Source of the DNA: Marispirochaeta aestuarii
Lineage (GTDB): Bacteria; Spirochaetota; Spirochaetia; JC444; Marispirochaetaceae
Length of the DNA: 64,000 nucleotides
Assembly: GCF_002087085.1 (NCBI RefSeq)
Contig: NZ_MWQY01000001.1
Coordinates: 1 to 64,000, forward strand
Direction of reading: 5' to 3'
Below, piece by piece: positions 24,908 to 36,349 of the stretch; position 1 is the first letter of the stretch, and every line of letters starts with the position of its first letter. Both the position numbers and the translations under genes were made by a program. The notes beneath the pieces are model-generated. The model saw only the letters and a program-made list of their open reading frames with translations, made no database searches and had not been told where the DNA came from.

Positions 24908-27900
24908 ATGCTGGATACTGGTAAAACCAGGAAACGTACCTATATCGGACAAGAGTTTCAGGAGGTGATGGAGCTTCCGAATCTTGTGGATATCCAGTTA
25001 TCGTCATATGAAAGATTTCTTCAGCGTGAAACCTTGCGAAACGGGCAGCCGCTGAAGGAGCAGGGTCTTGAAGAAGTGTTTCAAAGTGTATTCCCGATAG
25101 AGAGCCCCAACGGCGACATGCTGCTGGAATACACTCACTATACCCTTGACGAGGACGCGATCAAGCTCACTGAGCAGGAGTGCAAGCAGAAAGGGGTCAC
25201 CCTTGCTGTGCCCATAAAAGCCAGAATCAACCTGATCTTCCAGGAGACCGGTGAGATCCGCCAGAAGGATATTTACGTCGGCGATATTCCCCTCATGACC
25301 GACCGGGGCACCTTTATAGTAAATGGTGCCGAGCGGGTTGTAGTCAGCCAGATACACCGTTCTCCCGGCGTAATTTTCTCCCATGAAAAAGGGGTGTTTT
25401 CTTCCCGGATTATCCCCTACCGGGGTTCATGGCTTGAATTTGAAATAGACCAGAAGCGTGAGCTCATTTACGCCAAAATCGACCGCAAAAAGCGGATTCT
25501 CGGTACTCTGCTCTTACGGGCCCTCGGTTACTCCAGCAGGGAGCAGATCATCGATCTTTTCTACAAAACCGAGAAAGCTGAGGTTCTGGAGAGGGGCAAG
25601 GAGGCTCTGAACGGGCGTGTTCTTGCCAGGGCTGTCTATATCGGCGAGGGCGATGAGAAGCGCAAGCTTTACCGTGCCGGAGACAAGCTTCATCCCCATG
25701 ATGTTGACGAGCTTCTCCATTCAGGGGTTTCCGAGATAACTCTCATCAATTTCCGCGCCGAAGGATCCCTGGATTCACCGATTATTCTGAACTGTTTCGA
25801 GCGGGAAGAGGTCAAATTTACCCGTGCCGACGCGGACGTTGACGAACCGACCAAGGAAGATGCCCTGATCGCTGTCTATTCGGTGATCATGCCCGGCGAA
25901 CCTATCACCCTTGAAAGTGCTGAAAAGGATCTCAATTCCATGTTCTTTTCCAGCCGCCGTTACGATTTGGGCAAGGTCGGACGCTACAAGCTGAACAAGA
26001 AGTTCGATTATGATCCGCCGGTGGAGGAATTCACTCTTACCAGGGAGGATGTGGTCAACACCATGCTCTTCCTTATCAAGGTCTATATCGGCGACTCCTA
26101 TGTGGATGATATAGACCATCTCGGCAACCGGCGCATACGCTCCGTCGGAGAACTGATGGCTAACCAGCTCAAGACCGCTTTCAGTCGCATGGAGCGGATC
26201 GCAAAGGAGCGGATGAGTCTCAAGGAGACGGACACCGTTAAGCCCCAGGATCTGATTTCCATCAAGCCGATTGTGGCTGCCATCAAGGAATTCTTCGGTT
26301 CCTCCCAGCTTTCCCAGTTTATGGACCAGGTTAACCCCCTGGCGGAGCTGACCCACAAGCGGCGACTCAATGCCCTGGGGCCGGGAGGACTTTCCCGTGA
26401 CCGCGCCGGTTTCGAAGTCCGCGACGTACATTACACCCACTACGGGCGTATGTGCCCCATCGAAACCCCGGAAGGTCCGAATATCGGGCTTATTGTGTCC
26501 CTTGCCAATTATACCCGGGTCAACGAGTATGGTTTTCTTGAGGCCCCCTACAGAAAGGTAAAAGAGGGCGTTGCGACGGGGGATATCGAATATCTCTCCG
26601 CCATGGACGAAGAAAAGTACTTCATTGCCCAGGCCAATGCGCGCATCGACAAGGGCGGCAAATTTCTCGATGACACCATTTCCGTGCGCAAGGCCGGAGA
26701 CTATACCCAGAAGGGTGCCTCGGATATACAGTACATGGATGTGTCTCCCAAGCAGGTTATCTCCGTGGCGACATCGCTCATTCCTTTCCTGGAGCATGAC
26801 GACGCCAACCGTGCTCTGATGGGTTCGAACATGCAGCGTCAGGCAGTGCCTCTCGTTTTTACCGAACCCCCCAGGGTCGGGACTGGAATGGAGGGGAAAA
26901 CCGCCTATGATTCCGGCGTTCTGGTCAAGGCCCGCAGGGCGGGAACGGTGGAATATGTTACCTCCGAACAGATAATCATAAAGCTTGATGAGCCCTATAA
27001 TAATATAGAAAAGGACGTGTATCCTCTTCTGAAGTACCAGCGGACCAACCAGGATACCTGTTTCAATCAGCGGCCCATCGTGCAGGCCGGCCAGCATGTG
27101 GATGCCGGAGCGGTTCTGGCTGACGGTCCCGCAACCTCCGGCGGGGAGCTGGCCCTCGGGCGGAACGTGGTTGTCGGTTTCGTGCCCTGGAACGGGTATA
27201 ACTACGAGGACGCCATCCTTATTTCAGAAAAGGTGGTAAAGGAAGATATCTTTACCTCCATTCATATCAAAGAGTTCACCATAGATGTCCGGGAAACGAA
27301 GCTGGGGCCCGAAAAGCTTACCCGGGATATCCCGAATACTGCAGAAAAGGCCCTGGATCAGCTGGATGAAGAAGGCATAATACGGATCGGTGCCAAGGTC
27401 GGCTCGGGCTATATCCTGGTCGGCAAGGTGACCCCCAAGTCCGAAACCGAGACTACCCCCGAATTCAAGCTCCTTAACTCCATCTTCGGCGAGAAGGCCA
27501 AAGAGGTGCGGGATACCTCCCTGCGGGTGCCCCATGGTACCAGCGGTACGGTAATCGACGTACAGCGTCTCCGGCGCAGTGAAGGGGATGATCTTCCCCC
27601 CGGTGTGGATGAGGTCGTCAAGGTCCTGATTGCCGCAAAGCGTAAACTCAAAGAAGGCGACAAGATGGCGGGTCGCCACGGAAATAAAGGTGTCGTTGCC
27701 CGGGTATTGCCCGAGGAAGATATGCCCTTCATGGCCGACGGTACGCCTCTGGACCTCTGTCTGAATCCCCTGGGTGTACCCTCTCGTATGAACCTCGGAC
27801 AGATACTGGAAACCGAGCTTGGATGGGCGGCAAAGGCTCTGGATGAGTGGTATTCCACGCCGGTTTTCCAGTCCGCATCCACGGAAATGATAGAAAAGAA

Positions 27901-28402
27901 GCTTGCGGAAGCCGGTTTGCCCAGGAACTCGAAGACCGTACTCCATGACGGAAAAACCGGCGAAGCCTTCGAGAACCCCGTATTCTGCGGAATAATATAC
28001 ATGCTGAAGCTGCATCACCTTGTGGACGACAAGATGCACGCCCGATCAACCGGCCCCTATTCTCTGGTTACCCAGCAGCCTTTGGGCGGAAAAGCCCAGT
28101 TCGGCGGACAGCGGCTTGGAGAAATGGAGGTGTGGGCTCTGGAAGCCTACGGGGCCGCCAATACCCTGCAGGAGCTTCTTACCATCAAATCTGACGATAT
28201 GGCGGGAAGAGCGAAAATCTATGAGAGCATTGTAAAGGGTGAGCCTTCGTCGAATGCCGGGGTTCCCGAGTCCTTCAATGTGCTTGTTCAGGAGCTTCGG
28301 GGGCTTGCCCTGGATGTATCGATCTATGATTCCAAGGGTAAACAGGTTCCTCTCACCGAGAGGGACGAGGAACTGATCAGCCGGCAGGGGAGCCAGTTCT
28401 AA
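24908..28402 (+). CDS. rpoB: RNA polymerase beta subunit
   Basis: A 1164-aa beta subunit with canonical regions: SSYERFLQ near the N-terminus, [22 protein letters not shown], the rifampicin cluster [33 protein letters not shown], and [15 protein letters not shown] near the C-terminus. Asn488 (codon 26369-26371) replaces the Ser at E. coli position 531; Asn here is known from spirochaetes that are naturally rifampicin resistant. Length is of the compact type without the large E. coli insertions. Lies 127 bp after rplL and 48 bp before rpoC. Confidence 0.98.
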   Translation: MLDTGKTRKRTYIGQEFQEVMELPNLVDIQLSSYERFLQRETLRNGQPLKEQGLEEVFQSVFPIESPNGDMLLEYTHYTLDEDAIKLTEQECKQKGVTLAVPIKARINLIFQETGEIRQKDIYVGDIPLMTDRGTFIVNGAERVVVSQIHRSPGVIFSHEKGVFSSRIIPYRGSWLEFEIDQKRELIYAKIDRKKRILGTLLLRALGYSSREQIIDLFYKTEKAEVLERGKEALNGRVLARAVYIGEGDEKRKLYRAGDKLHPHDVDELLHSGVSEITLINFRAEGSLDSPIILNCFEREEVKFTRADADVDEPTKEDALIAVYSVIMPGEPITLESAEKDLNSMFFSSRRYDLGKVGRYKLNKKFDYDPPVEEFTLTREDVVNTMLFLIKVYIGDSYVDDIDHLGNRRIRSVGELMANQLKTAFSRMERIAKERMSLKETDTVKPQDLISIKPIVAAIKEFFGSSQLSQFMDQVNPLAELTHKRRLNALGPGGLSRDRAGFEVRDVHYTHYGRMCPIETPEGPNIGLIVSLANYTRVNEYGFLEAPYRKVKEGVATGDIEYLSAMDEEKYFIAQANARIDKGGKFLDDTISVRKAGDYTQKGASDIQYMDVSPKQVISVATSLIPFLEHDDANRALMGSNMQRQAVPLVFTEPPRVGTGMEGKTAYDSGVLVKARRAGTVEYVTSEQIIIKLDEPYNNIEKDVYPLLKYQRTNQDTCFNQRPIVQAGQHVDAGAVLADGPATSGGELALGRNVVVGFVPWNGYNYEDAILISEKVVKEDIFTSIHIKEFTIDVRETKLGPEKLTRDIPNTAEKALDQLDEEGIIRIGAKVGSGYILVGKVTPKSETETTPEFKLLNSIFGEKAKEVRDTSLRVPHGTSGTVIDVQRLRRSEGDDLPPGVDEVVKVLIAAKRKLKEGDKMAGRHGNKGVVARVLPEEDMPFMADGTPLDLCLNPLGVPSRMNLGQILETELGWAAKALDEWYSTPVFQSASTEMIEKKLAEAGLPRNSKTVLHDGKTGEAFENPVFCGIIYMLKLHHLVDDKMHARSTGPYSLVTQQPLGGKAQFGGQRLGEMEVWALEAYGAANTLQELLTIKSDDMAGRAKIYESIVKGEPSSNAGVPESFNVLVQELRGLALDVSIYDSKGKQVPLTERDEELISRQGSQF

Positions 28403-28450
28403 ATTGATGGCGTACGTGAATGAAAGCAGGCTAAGCTTAGGAGAGTACCA

Positions 28451-31400
28451 ATGAGGGATATTCAGGATTTTGACAATATAATGATAAAGCTGGCCAGCCC
28501 CGAACAGATTCGGGCCTGGTCTTACGGCGAGGTCAAGAAGCCGGAAACTATCAACTACCGTACCCTCAGGCCGGAGAAGGACGGACTCTTTTGTGAACGT
28601 ATCTTCGGTACCACCAAAGAGTGGGAGTGTTACTGCGGAAAGTTCAAATCTATCCGTTACAAGGGGGTAATCTGCGACCGCTGCGGCGTCGAGGTGACCC
28701 ACTTCAAGGTCCGGCGGGAACGGATGGGGCATATAGAGCTGGCCTCTCCGGTATCGCATATATGGTACTACCGTTCGGTTCCCTCCCGCATGGGACTTCT
28801 TCTGGATATGACCATAGCCAGCCTCAGGGCCGTACTGTATTACGAAAAGCACGTGGTCATAGATCCCGGTGATACCGATCTCAAGTACATGGAACTCCTC
28901 AGCGAAGAGGAGTATATGGAGTCCCGGGAACGCTTCGGCATGAGTTTTACCGCCGGAATAGGGGCTGACGCCATTCGTACGCTCCTCGAGCAGCTCGATC
29001 TGGACGCCCTCAGCGCAGAACTCAGGATGAAGATGATCGAGAAGGGGGCCAAATCCGACAAGCGACTTCTCAAGAGGATCGAGATAGTAGAAAATTTCCG
29101 GGATTCCCAGAACAAGCCTGAATGGATGATTCTGGATGTAATTCCCGTCATTCCCCCGGAGCTGCGGCCCATGGTTCAGCTGGATGGGGGACGCTTTGCA
29201 ACCTCTGACCTGAACGATCTGTATCGAAGGGTAATCAACCGCAACAACAGGCTTAAGCGGCTCATGTCGTTGAATGCTCCGGATATCATTATCCGGAACG
29301 AAAAGCGGATGCTTCAGGAGGCGGTGGACGCACTTTTCGACAACTCCAAAAAGAAACGGGTGGTCAAGGGAGCCTCGAACCGGCCTCTCAAGTCCCTCTC
29401 TGATATGCTTAAGGGCAAGCAGGGTCGGTTCCGGCAGAACCTGCTGGGCAAGCGGGTCGACTATTCCGGCCGTTCGGTAATCGTTGTGGGACCGGAGCTT
29501 CGGATGCATCAGTGCGGGCTGCCGACCAAAATGGCTCTGGAGCTGTACAAGCCCTTTATCATGAAGAAGCTCGTCGAAAAGGACGTCGTCTATAACATCA
29601 AGAAGGCAAAAACCCTGGTTGAGCAGGAGACCCCTGAGGTCTGGGCTGTTCTTGACGAGGTTGTACGGGAGCATCCGGTGCTTCTGAACCGTGCGCCCAC
29701 CCTGCACCGGCTTGGTATACAGGCTTTTGAGCCTGTTCTGGTCGAGGGTAAGGCGATCAAGCTGCATCCCCTTGTGTGTCATGCCTACAACGCGGACTTT
29801 GACGGAGACCAGATGGCGGTCCATGTGCCCCTTACTCAGGCTGCACAGATTGAGTGCTGGACTATGATGCTGTCCGTCAATAACCTTTTGAACCCCGCCA
29901 ACGGGACCCCCATCGTGTTCCCTTCCCAGGATATGGTTCTTGGTATCAACTATCTGACCAAGGAACGCCCCGGTGCAAAGGGAGAGGGCAAATATTTCGG
30001 CGGTGTCGATGAGGTGCTCATCGCCCTTGATGCCAAGGCCGTGGACTATCATGCCCTGATCAAGCTGAAGATGGATGGCGGCTGGATCGAGACTACCCCC
30101 GGACGGGTCGTTCTCAACGAAGAGATGCCCGAGGGAATCGGTTTTGTAAATGTTACCCTCGGTGACAAGCAGCTCCGCGCGCTGGTGGCAAAGACCTATA
30201 AGGATTACGGTCCTTCAACAGCCGTCAAGATGCTGGATACCATCAAGGACGTGGGATTCAAGTATGCGACCCTTTTCGGTGCAACCATCGGAGTCGATGA
30301 TATCCTGATCCCGGAAGAAAAGAAGGGAATGATAGAGGCTGCCAATAATCAGGTCCTCGCCATTCAGAACCAGTATCTCCAGGGGCACATAACCCACGAA
30401 GAACGCTACAACCGTGTTGTTGAGGTGTGGTCAAAGACCAACGAAGACCTGACGAATACCCTGATGAAGTCTCTGGAACGGGACCGCGGCGGTTTTAACC
30501 CGGTTTATATGATGGCCAATTCCGGTGCCCGTGGTAGCCGTACGCAGATTCGTCAGCTGTCGGGTATGCGGGGTCTTATGGCCAAATCCTCCGGTGATAT
30601 TATCGAACTGCCCATCCGCTCCAACTTCAAGGAGGGGCTCTCGGTTATCGAGTTCTTTATCTCCACCAACGGAGCCCGTAAGGGTCTTGCGGATACCGCC
30701 CTCAAGACCGCAGGTGCCGGTTACCTTACCAGGCGTCTTGTGGATATCGCCCAGGATGTGGTGGTGAACGAGGAAGACTGCGGCACCATCAACGGAATTG
30801 ACACCCGGGCCATCAAGGACGGCGAAGAAATCGTCGAGTCCCTGATGGACCGTATCGTCGGTCGTTTTACCCTGGAACGGGTTAAACATCCCATTACCGG
30901 CGAGATTATCATAGACGTTAACGAAGAGATTACCGATGAGATTGCACAGGCAATAGAAGATGCCGGGGTGGAATCGGTTCGAATAAGAACGGTGCTGACC
31001 TGTGAGGCCCGGCACGGGGTGTGCCAGAAATGTTACGGACGTAACCTGGCAACGAACCGGACCGTCGAGATCGGAGAGGCCGTGGGTATTATCGCGGCCC
31101 AGTCCATCGGACAGCCGGGTACCCAGCTTACCATGCGTACCTTCCATATCGGAGGTGCCGCAACCAGTGTGGCGGAAGAGAACCGGACCTATCTGCGATA
31201 TCCGGTGCTTATCCGTGAGATTCAGGGTAACACGGTAACCCTGGATTCGGGAGATCGGCTTTTTACCCGAAAGGGTTTCGTGGTTGTTTCGAAGATAATG
31301 CGGCAGATTTCCCTCGAGAAGGGGGACAAGCTGCTGGTGGAAGAGGGGCAGAAGGTAATAGTCGGCGAGCCTCTTGTGAAGCGGGGAAAAGAGGAAATCC

Positions 31401-32674
31401 TGTCTGAGGAGATTGCATATATCTCCATACACGACAAGGGGTTGCTGCTGATCGCACAGGAGCAGCGGATCGACATCCGGAACGGTGCCGAGTTGCTTGT
31501 GTCTGAGGGGGATATCGTCAAGGCGGAAGAGTCCCTGGCTATATTCGATCCTTTCTCCGAGCCGATTATCGCGGAAGTGGATGGAAAGGTGCGCTTTGAA
31601 GATATCGTTCTGGGTACTACCCTGAAGGAGGAGGTGAACGAAGATACCGGGAAGATAGAGAAGAAGATTACCGAGTTCACCCTCGAAACCCTCCAACCCA
31701 GGATAATAATAGAGGACGATGAAGGAGAGGAGGTAGCTTCGTACTTCCTGCCCGGATCGGCATACCTGAACGTGGAAGACGGTGATGTGATCAAACAGGG
31801 GCGGACTCTGGTAAAGCTGCTCAAGGAGAGCGTGAAGACCCGGGACATCACCGGTGGTCTGCCGCGGGTTGACGAGCTCTTTGAGGCCCGGCACCCGAAG
31901 AGTGCTACTGTCATTGCAAAGGTCAGCGGCACGGTTCATTTCAAGGGTATTGTCAAAGGAAAGCGGGTCCTGGAGATCGAGGACGATTTCGGCGGCAAGC
32001 ACCGTCATCTTGTACCCATGGGCAAGCACCTGCTTGTCAGGGACAGGGACCTTGTGCAGGCCGGAGAGGGACTCTGCGATGGAGCTATCGATCCGCATGA
32101 TGTGCTCGATATTGAAGGTGAAAACTCTCTGCAGAGATTTCTTGTTAACGAAGTTCAGGAGGTCTACCGCCTGCAGGGTGTAAACATCAACGACAAGCAC
32201 ATCGGTGTCATCGTGCGGCAGATGATGCGCAAGGTGGAGATTGTCCAGGTGGGAGATACGAATTTCATTTTCGGACAGCAGGTCGACAAGTATCGTTTCC
32301 ACGAGGAAAACGAGAAGGTCATTCGTGAAGGAGGACAGCCGGCCGTCGCCCGTCCGTTGCTGCTTGGAATAACCCGGGCTTCCCTGAATATTGACTCCTG
32401 GGTATCTGCAGCTTCCTTCCAGGAGACGACCAAGGTTCTGACCAATGCGGCGATTTCCGGCGACACCGATTCGCTCCGCGGATTGAAGGAAAACGTGGCA
32501 ATCGGTCATCTGATTCCTGCGGGTACCGGAATGCGAAAGTACCGCAATATAAAGCTTTTTGATGAGACCAGTGATGACCTGGACGCAACTGTACAGGGCA
32601 TTCTGGAGCAGAGAAAAATCGAAAGAGAGGCGCAGATGGAGAACGGAGTCCTCGAAGAGGAGGTTGATGCATAA
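28451..32674 (+). CDS. rpoC: RNA polymerase beta' subunit
   Basis: A 1407-aa beta' subunit. The N-terminal zinc site is [22 protein letters not shown], the catalytic Mg-binding loop is [16 protein letters not shown], the second zinc site is in [17 protein letters not shown], and the trigger-loop/bridge-helix region includes [22 protein letters not shown] charged tail follows [17 protein letters not shown] lies upstream of the ATG. A terminator-like hairpin follows, so rpoBC forms the end of a segment. Confidence 0.98.
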   Translation: MRDIQDFDNIMIKLASPEQIRAWSYGEVKKPETINYRTLRPEKDGLFCERIFGTTKEWECYCGKFKSIRYKGVICDRCGVEVTHFKVRRERMGHIELASPVSHIWYYRSVPSRMGLLLDMTIASLRAVLYYEKHVVIDPGDTDLKYMELLSEEEYMESRERFGMSFTAGIGADAIRTLLEQLDLDALSAELRMKMIEKGAKSDKRLLKRIEIVENFRDSQNKPEWMILDVIPVIPPELRPMVQLDGGRFATSDLNDLYRRVINRNNRLKRLMSLNAPDIIIRNEKRMLQEAVDALFDNSKKKRVVKGASNRPLKSLSDMLKGKQGRFRQNLLGKRVDYSGRSVIVVGPELRMHQCGLPTKMALELYKPFIMKKLVEKDVVYNIKKAKTLVEQETPEVWAVLDEVVREHPVLLNRAPTLHRLGIQAFEPVLVEGKAIKLHPLVCHAYNADFDGDQMAVHVPLTQAAQIECWTMMLSVNNLLNPANGTPIVFPSQDMVLGINYLTKERPGAKGEGKYFGGVDEVLIALDAKAVDYHALIKLKMDGGWIETTPGRVVLNEEMPEGIGFVNVTLGDKQLRALVAKTYKDYGPSTAVKMLDTIKDVGFKYATLFGATIGVDDILIPEEKKGMIEAANNQVLAIQNQYLQGHITHEERYNRVVEVWSKTNEDLTNTLMKSLERDRGGFNPVYMMANSGARGSRTQIRQLSGMRGLMAKSSGDIIELPIRSNFKEGLSVIEFFISTNGARKGLADTALKTAGAGYLTRRLVDIAQDVVVNEEDCGTINGIDTRAIKDGEEIVESLMDRIVGRFTLERVKHPITGEIIIDVNEEITDEIAQAIEDAGVESVRIRTVLTCEARHGVCQKCYGRNLATNRTVEIGEAVGIIAAQSIGQPGTQLTMRTFHIGGAATSVAEENRTYLRYPVLIREIQGNTVTLDSGDRLFTRKGFVVVSKIMRQISLEKGDKLLVEEGQKVIVGEPLVKRGKEEILSEEIAYISIHDKGLLLIAQEQRIDIRNGAELLVSEGDIVKAEESLAIFDPFSEPIIAEVDGKVRFEDIVLGTTLKEEVNEDTGKIEKKITEFTLETLQPRIIIEDDEGEEVASYFLPGSAYLNVEDGDVIKQGRTLVKLLKESVKTRDITGGLPRVDELFEARHPKSATVIAKVSGTVHFKGIVKGKRVLEIEDDFGGKHRHLVPMGKHLLVRDRDLVQAGEGLCDGAIDPHDVLDIEGENSLQRFLVNEVQEVYRLQGVNINDKHIGVIVRQMMRKVEIVQVGDTNFIFGQQVDKYRFHEENEKVIREGGQPAVARPLLLGITRASLNIDSWVSAASFQETTKVLTNAAISGDTDSLRGLKENVAIGHLIPAGTGMRKYRNIKLFDETSDDLDATVQGILEQRKIEREAQMENGVLEEEVDA

Positions 32675-32724
32675 GTTCTCCGTCATGCTGAATCTGTGCC
32701 GGCTGTTTTCGGATGACATATAAA

Positions 32725-32749
32725 CCGCCGCAGTTTGCGGCGGCTTAAC
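32725..32749 (+). terminator. Hairpin between rpoC and rpsL
   Basis: CCGCCGC (32725-32731), loop AGTTT, GCGGCGG (32737-32743), then CTTAAC. A strong 7-bp GC stem with a weak U-tract lies immediately upstream of the rpsL promoter. Confidence 0.6.
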
Positions 32750-32778
32750 TTGACTTTTGTCAAGGTGACTGCTATAGT
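32750..32778 (+). promoter_or_regulatory. rpsL-rpsG promoter
   Basis: TTGACT (32750-32755), a 17-bp spacer and TATAGT (32773-32778): a near-consensus sigma70-type promoter. The predicted leader is about 33 nt and contains GGGGAG before the rpsL ATG. Confidence 0.75.
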
Positions 32779-32817
32779 CACGACTCAAGCAATTACAATT
32801 GGGGAGTTGGATCTATA

Positions 32818-33192
32818 ATGCCGACTATTAATCAACTTATTCGTAAAGGGCGTAAGGCGACTCACAACAAGACAAAATCGCCCGCCCTGGAGTCTTGTCC
32901 TCAGAAACGGGGTGTATGTACCCGTGTTATGACTGTAACCCCGAAGAAGCCGAATTCCGCTCTGCGGAAGGTTGCGCGTGTGCGTCTTACCAACGGGTTT
33001 GAGGCGACCGCCTATATTCCCGGAATCGGGCATAATCTTCAGGAGCACTCGGTTGTTCTTTTGCGTGGCGGCCGTGTCAAGGACCTTCCCGGCGTTCGCT
33101 ATCACATAGTTCGCGGTGCCAAGGATACCCTGGGTGTCGACGATCGCAAGCAGGGCCGTTCCAAATACGGTGCCAAAAAGCCGAAGGCCTAG
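32818..33192 (+). CDS. rpsL: 30S ribosomal protein S12
   Basis: A 124-aa decoding-centre protein with [28 protein letters not shown] (wild-type Lys at the streptomycin-resistance position) and [20 protein letters not shown]. Nothing unusual in length. First gene after the 32750 promoter; 12 bp before rpsG. Confidence 0.98.
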   Translation: MPTINQLIRKGRKATHNKTKSPALESCPQKRGVCTRVMTVTPKKPNSALRKVARVRLTNGFEATAYIPGIGHNLQEHSVVLLRGGRVKDLPGVRYHIVRGAKDTLGVDDRKQGRSKYGAKKPKA

Positions 33193-33204
33193 GGAGAGTG
33201 CAGT

Positions 33205-33675
33205 ATGAGTAGACGTAAAGTCAGTCCGGTCCGCCCGGTGCTGCCGGATCCCAGATTCGGAAGCAAGGTTCTTGCAAAGTTTGTGTCCCGCATGATGGTG
33301 GACGGAAAGCGATCCGTTGCCCGCCGCGCAGTATATGATGCAATGGATGTTATCCAGAAAAAGATGAACGAGGAACCGCTTCAGGTTTTTCTCAAGGCCA
33401 TCGAAAACGTAAAACCCGCCGTCGAGGTTAAGTCCCGCAGGGTGGGCGGTTCCACGTATCAGGTTCCCGTCGAAGTCAGGGAGACCCGCCGTGAAGCCCT
33501 TGCAATGCGCTGGATTATCCAGGCTGCCAGGGACCGGAGCGGAAAATCCATGAGTGAACGGCTGAGCGCTGAACTTATGGACGCCTATAACAATGCCGGT
33601 GTAGCCTTCAAGAAGAAGGAAGACACCCACCGTATGGCCGAGGCCAACAAGGCTTTTTCACACTACCGCTGGTAG
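33205..33675 (+). CDS. rpsG: 30S ribosomal protein S7
   Basis: A 156-aa protein ([21 protein letters not shown]-type start, [32 protein letters not shown]). It nucleates assembly of the 30S head and contacts E-site tRNA. fusA, which normally follows in the str operon, is absent; a hairpin and the tuf promoter come next. Confidence 0.97.
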   Translation: MSRRKVSPVRPVLPDPRFGSKVLAKFVSRMMVDGKRSVARRAVYDAMDVIQKKMNEEPLQVFLKAIENVKPAVEVKSRRVGGSTYQVPVEVRETRREALAMRWIIQAARDRSGKSMSERLSAELMDAYNNAGVAFKKKEDTHRMAEANKAFSHYRW

Positions 33676-33686
33676 TATGGAGTTCA

Positions 33687-33708
33687 GGGGGGAGATTGCC
33701 GTCCCCCC
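33687..33708 (+). terminator. GC hairpin directly before the tuf promoter
   Basis: GGGGGGA (33687-33693) and TCCCCCC (33702-33708) form a perfect 7-bp stem with an 8-nt loop. The -35 of the tuf promoter begins at the next base, so the usual U-tract is replaced by TTGACG. Confidence 0.5.
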
Positions 33709-33736
33709 TTGACGTATAAGGTGTCGAGGGTATACT
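33709..33736 (+). promoter_or_regulatory. tuf promoter
   Basis: TTGACG (33709-33714), a 16-bp spacer and TATACT (33731-33736). It is strong by sequence and fits the high demand for EF-Tu. Confidence 0.7.
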
Positions 33737-33742
33737 ATGGCC

Positions 33743-34058
33743 CTCGCACCGGAACAATTGTTTCGGTTGTTTGCGAGAGATCGCATTGCGGGTAATGAAG
33801 GGCGTTTAATGCTCCGCTGCGTGTACCTGTAATGTACGGCTCTGCGGCCAAACCGGTCGTCTTTTGTTTGGGATGATCAGGTGGTTGGGGTTTGATCTTG
33901 GATTCTATGTCTGTATTCGGACATCTCCACGATTTATCCTGTCTTTTGCCCTCCTGACTGTATGCCGGTTTTCCCGCGACCTTGAATATATTTTTATCAT
34001 GTGCTTATATAATACTTTTAAATTTTTTGCGTCTTTATGAGCGCAAGGAGGAATAGGA
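33743..34058 (+). promoter_or_regulatory. Long untranslated leader of tuf
   Basis: About 316 nt between the predicted transcript start and the tuf ATG hold no gene. They contain a short TTGCG/CGCAA hairpin just before the AAGGAGG Shine-Dalgarno sequence. A possible second promoter is TTGAAT (33982-33987) with AT-rich -10 candidates TATATA/TATAAT at 34006-34013 (spacers 18/20). I recognise no known RNA motif. Confidence 0.45.
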
Positions 34059-35249
34059 ATGGCCAAAGCAAAATTTGAGAGGACGAAGCCGCACATTAAC
34101 GTTGGTACTATTGGCCACGTTGACCACGGCAAGACTACTCTCACTGCAGCTATCACCATGTACAGTGCCACTAAGTTTGGTGGTAAGCTTATGAAGTATG
34201 ACGAGATCGACAACGCGCCGGAAGAAAAAGCGCGGGGAATCACGATCAATACTCGCCATGTCGAGTATGAAACAACTGCCCGACACTACGCTCATGTAGA
34301 CTGTCCCGGTCACGCCGACTATATCAAGAACATGATTACCGGTGCTGCACAGATGGACGGTGCTGTTATCGTAGTTGCGGCTACCGACGGTGCGATGTCT
34401 CAGACCAAGGAGCACATCCTTCTGGCCCGTCAGGTAGGTGTGCCTTCGCTGATTGTCTTCATCAACAAGTGTGACCAGGTTGACGATCCTGACCTGATCG
34501 AGCTGGTTGAGGAGGAGATGAAGGATCTTCTTAACGAGTATGGATTCCCCGGGGACGAGACTCCCATTATCAAGGGATCTGCTTTCGAGGCTATGGAGAA
34601 TCCTGACGATCCCGAGAAGACCAAGTGTATTGAAGATCTTCTCAATGCCATGGACAACTACTTCCCCGAACCCGAGCGTGCAATCGATGGTACTTTTCTT
34701 ATGCCCATCGAGGATGTTTTCTCCATCCAGGGGCGTGGTACTGTCGTCACCGGTCGTATCGAGCGCGGTATTGTCAAGGTTTCCGATGAGCTTGAAATTA
34801 TCGGAATCAAGGATACCAAGAAGACTGTCTGTACCGGTGTTGAGATGTTTAACAAGCTGCTCGACCAGGGGCAGGCCGGTGACAATATCGGTGCGCTTCT
34901 TCGCGGTACCGACAAGAAAGAGGTCGAGCGTGGACAGGTTCTCGCAAAGCCCGGTTCGATTACTCCGCACATGAAGTTTAAGGGACAGGTATACGTGCTG
35001 AACAAGGAAGAGGGCGGACGCCACTCTCCCTTCTTCTCCGGGTATCGTCCTCAGTTCTACTTCAGAACCACCGACATTACCGGTTCCATCACTCTGCCCG
35101 AAGACAAGCAGATGATCATGCCTGGTGACAATACAGAAATCAATGTTGAGCTTATTCACCCCATTGCCATGGAGAAAGGGCTTAAGTTCGCTATTCGTGA
35201 AGGCGGCCGGACGGTAGCTTCCGGTCAGGTTACCGATATCATCGAGTAA
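34059..35249 (+). CDS. tuf: Elongation factor Tu
   Basis: A 396-aa EF-Tu with G1 GHVDHGKT, switch [17 protein letters not shown]3 DCPGHADY, and G4 NKCDQ. Domains II and III are complete ([34 protein letters not shown]). It delivers aminoacyl-tRNA to the ribosome. AAGGAGG Shine-Dalgarno sequence. It sits between the rpsLG unit and the S10 genes, with its own promoter and a terminator-like hairpin after it. Confidence 0.98.
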   Translation: MAKAKFERTKPHINVGTIGHVDHGKTTLTAAITMYSATKFGGKLMKYDEIDNAPEEKARGITINTRHVEYETTARHYAHVDCPGHADYIKNMITGAAQMDGAVIVVAATDGAMSQTKEHILLARQVGVPSLIVFINKCDQVDDPDLIELVEEEMKDLLNEYGFPGDETPIIKGSAFEAMENPDDPEKTKCIEDLLNAMDNYFPEPERAIDGTFLMPIEDVFSIQGRGTVVTGRIERGIVKVSDELEIIGIKDTKKTVCTGVEMFNKLLDQGQAGDNIGALLRGTDKKEVERGQVLAKPGSITPHMKFKGQVYVLNKEEGGRHSPFFSGYRPQFYFRTTDITGSITLPEDKQMIMPGDNTEINVELIHPIAMEKGLKFAIREGGRTVASGQVTDIIE

Positions 35250-35262
35250 GATTATTCTGTCG

Positions 35263-35295
35263 GGTCCCGCCCGCTTTGAGGCGGGGCCTTTTTTT
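35263..35295 (+). terminator. Terminator-like hairpin abutting the rpsJ Shine-Dalgarno sequence
   Basis: GGTCCCGCC (35263-35271) pairs with GGCGGGGCC (35280-35288) over 9 bp with one G-U pair and an 8-nt loop, followed by seven T residues (35289-35295). AGGAGG of rpsJ starts at the next base. It can act as the tuf terminator or as an attenuator of the whole S10-spc-alpha series. Confidence 0.85.
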
Positions 35296-35305
35296 AGGAG
35301 GAAGG

Positions 35306-35614
35306 ATGGCGAAGAATAGAATTCGCGTGCGGCTGCGGGGCTTTGATGTGGAGCTTGTTGATCAGAGCGCCAAATCCATCGTGCAGACCGTTGGTAAAGC
35401 CGGTGCGAGGGTTGCGGGACCGATTCCGCTGCCTACACGGATTAACAAATTCACCGTACTGCGTTCTCCCCACGTAAACAAGAAGGCGAGGGAGCAGTTC
35501 GAAATGCGTACGCACAAGCGACTGATTGATATTCTGGATCCGACGTCCAAGGTGATGGACGCCCTTATGAAGTTAGAGTTGCCCGCCGGAGTTGATGTAG
35601 AAATCAAGCAGTAG
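35306..35614 (+). CDS. rpsJ: 30S ribosomal protein S10 (NusE)
   Basis: A 102-aa protein ([65 protein letters not shown]). Also NusE in antitermination complexes. The start at 35306 is set by AGGAGG five bases upstream; the longer in-frame reading from 35276 runs through the terminator. First gene of the S10 series. Confidence 0.97.
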   Translation: MAKNRIRVRLRGFDVELVDQSAKSIVQTVGKAGARVAGPIPLPTRINKFTVLRSPHVNKKAREQFEMRTHKRLIDILDPTSKVMDALMKLELPAGVDVEIKQ

Positions 35615-35687
35615 GCTTTAGCGGCAATAATACGTCTGTCTGCCGTACATGCACACAGACCAATTTTATTGATCGAGGTTTTATACC

Positions 35688-36311
35688 ATGTTGGGATTGT
35701 TGGGAAAAAAGCTTGGGATGACCCAGGTGTTCGATGAGAGGGGTGTTCTTACCCCCGTTACCGTAATAGAAATTGTAGAAAATACCATATTGAATAACAG
35801 AACCGAAGAAAAGGACGGATATACCGCAGCGGTTCTGGGCGCCTTTGAGCAGAAGGAATCCAGGCTGTCGAAACCGGTTCTTGGACAGTTCAATAAGAGC
35901 GGATCTTCTCCGAAAAGGATTGTTCAGGAAGTCCGGGATCCTGATTTTGAAGGCGAACCGGGAACTTCCCTGGGTATCGATCTTTTCGAAGGGATCCGGT
36001 TTGTTGATGTTATCGGCGATTCGAAAGGAAAGGGCTATCAGGGAGTTATGAAGCGCCACGGTTTCAAGGGTGGTAGAGCTACCCATGGTTCCAAGTTTCA
36101 CAGAGGCTTGGGAAGTACCGGTATGGCAGCGACTCCTTCGCGGGTGCTGAAGGGCAAGAAGATGCCCGGACGGATGGGGAATGAACGGGTGACTGTTCAG
36201 AATCTCCTGGTTGTAAAGATCGATCCTGAGAAAAACGCCCTGCTGGTGAAAGGAGCTGTCCCTGGCCCCAAGAACGGCGTTGTGTTTGTTCGGAAAGCCA
36301 AGAAGCGATAG
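35688..36311 (+). CDS. rplC: 50S ribosomal protein L3
   Basis: A 207-aa protein ([66 protein letters not shown]). It organises the peptidyl-transferase region of 23S rRNA. A 73-bp gap after rpsJ; upstream GAGG serves as Shine-Dalgarno sequence. Confidence 0.97.
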   Translation: MLGLLGKKLGMTQVFDERGVLTPVTVIEIVENTILNNRTEEKDGYTAAVLGAFEQKESRLSKPVLGQFNKSGSSPKRIVQEVRDPDFEGEPGTSLGIDLFEGIRFVDVIGDSKGKGYQGVMKRHGFKGGRATHGSKFHRGLGSTGMAATPSRVLKGKKMPGRMGNERVTVQNLLVVKIDPEKNALLVKGAVPGPKNGVVFVRKAKKR

Positions 36312-36349
36312 CGACCGATTTAGCAGGATTATTAGAATAGAGGCGATCA

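Noticed and set aside
28046-32788. Long minus-strand frames (668 and 785 aa) opposite rpoC
   Set aside because: Pure antisense shadows of rpoC with no family features.
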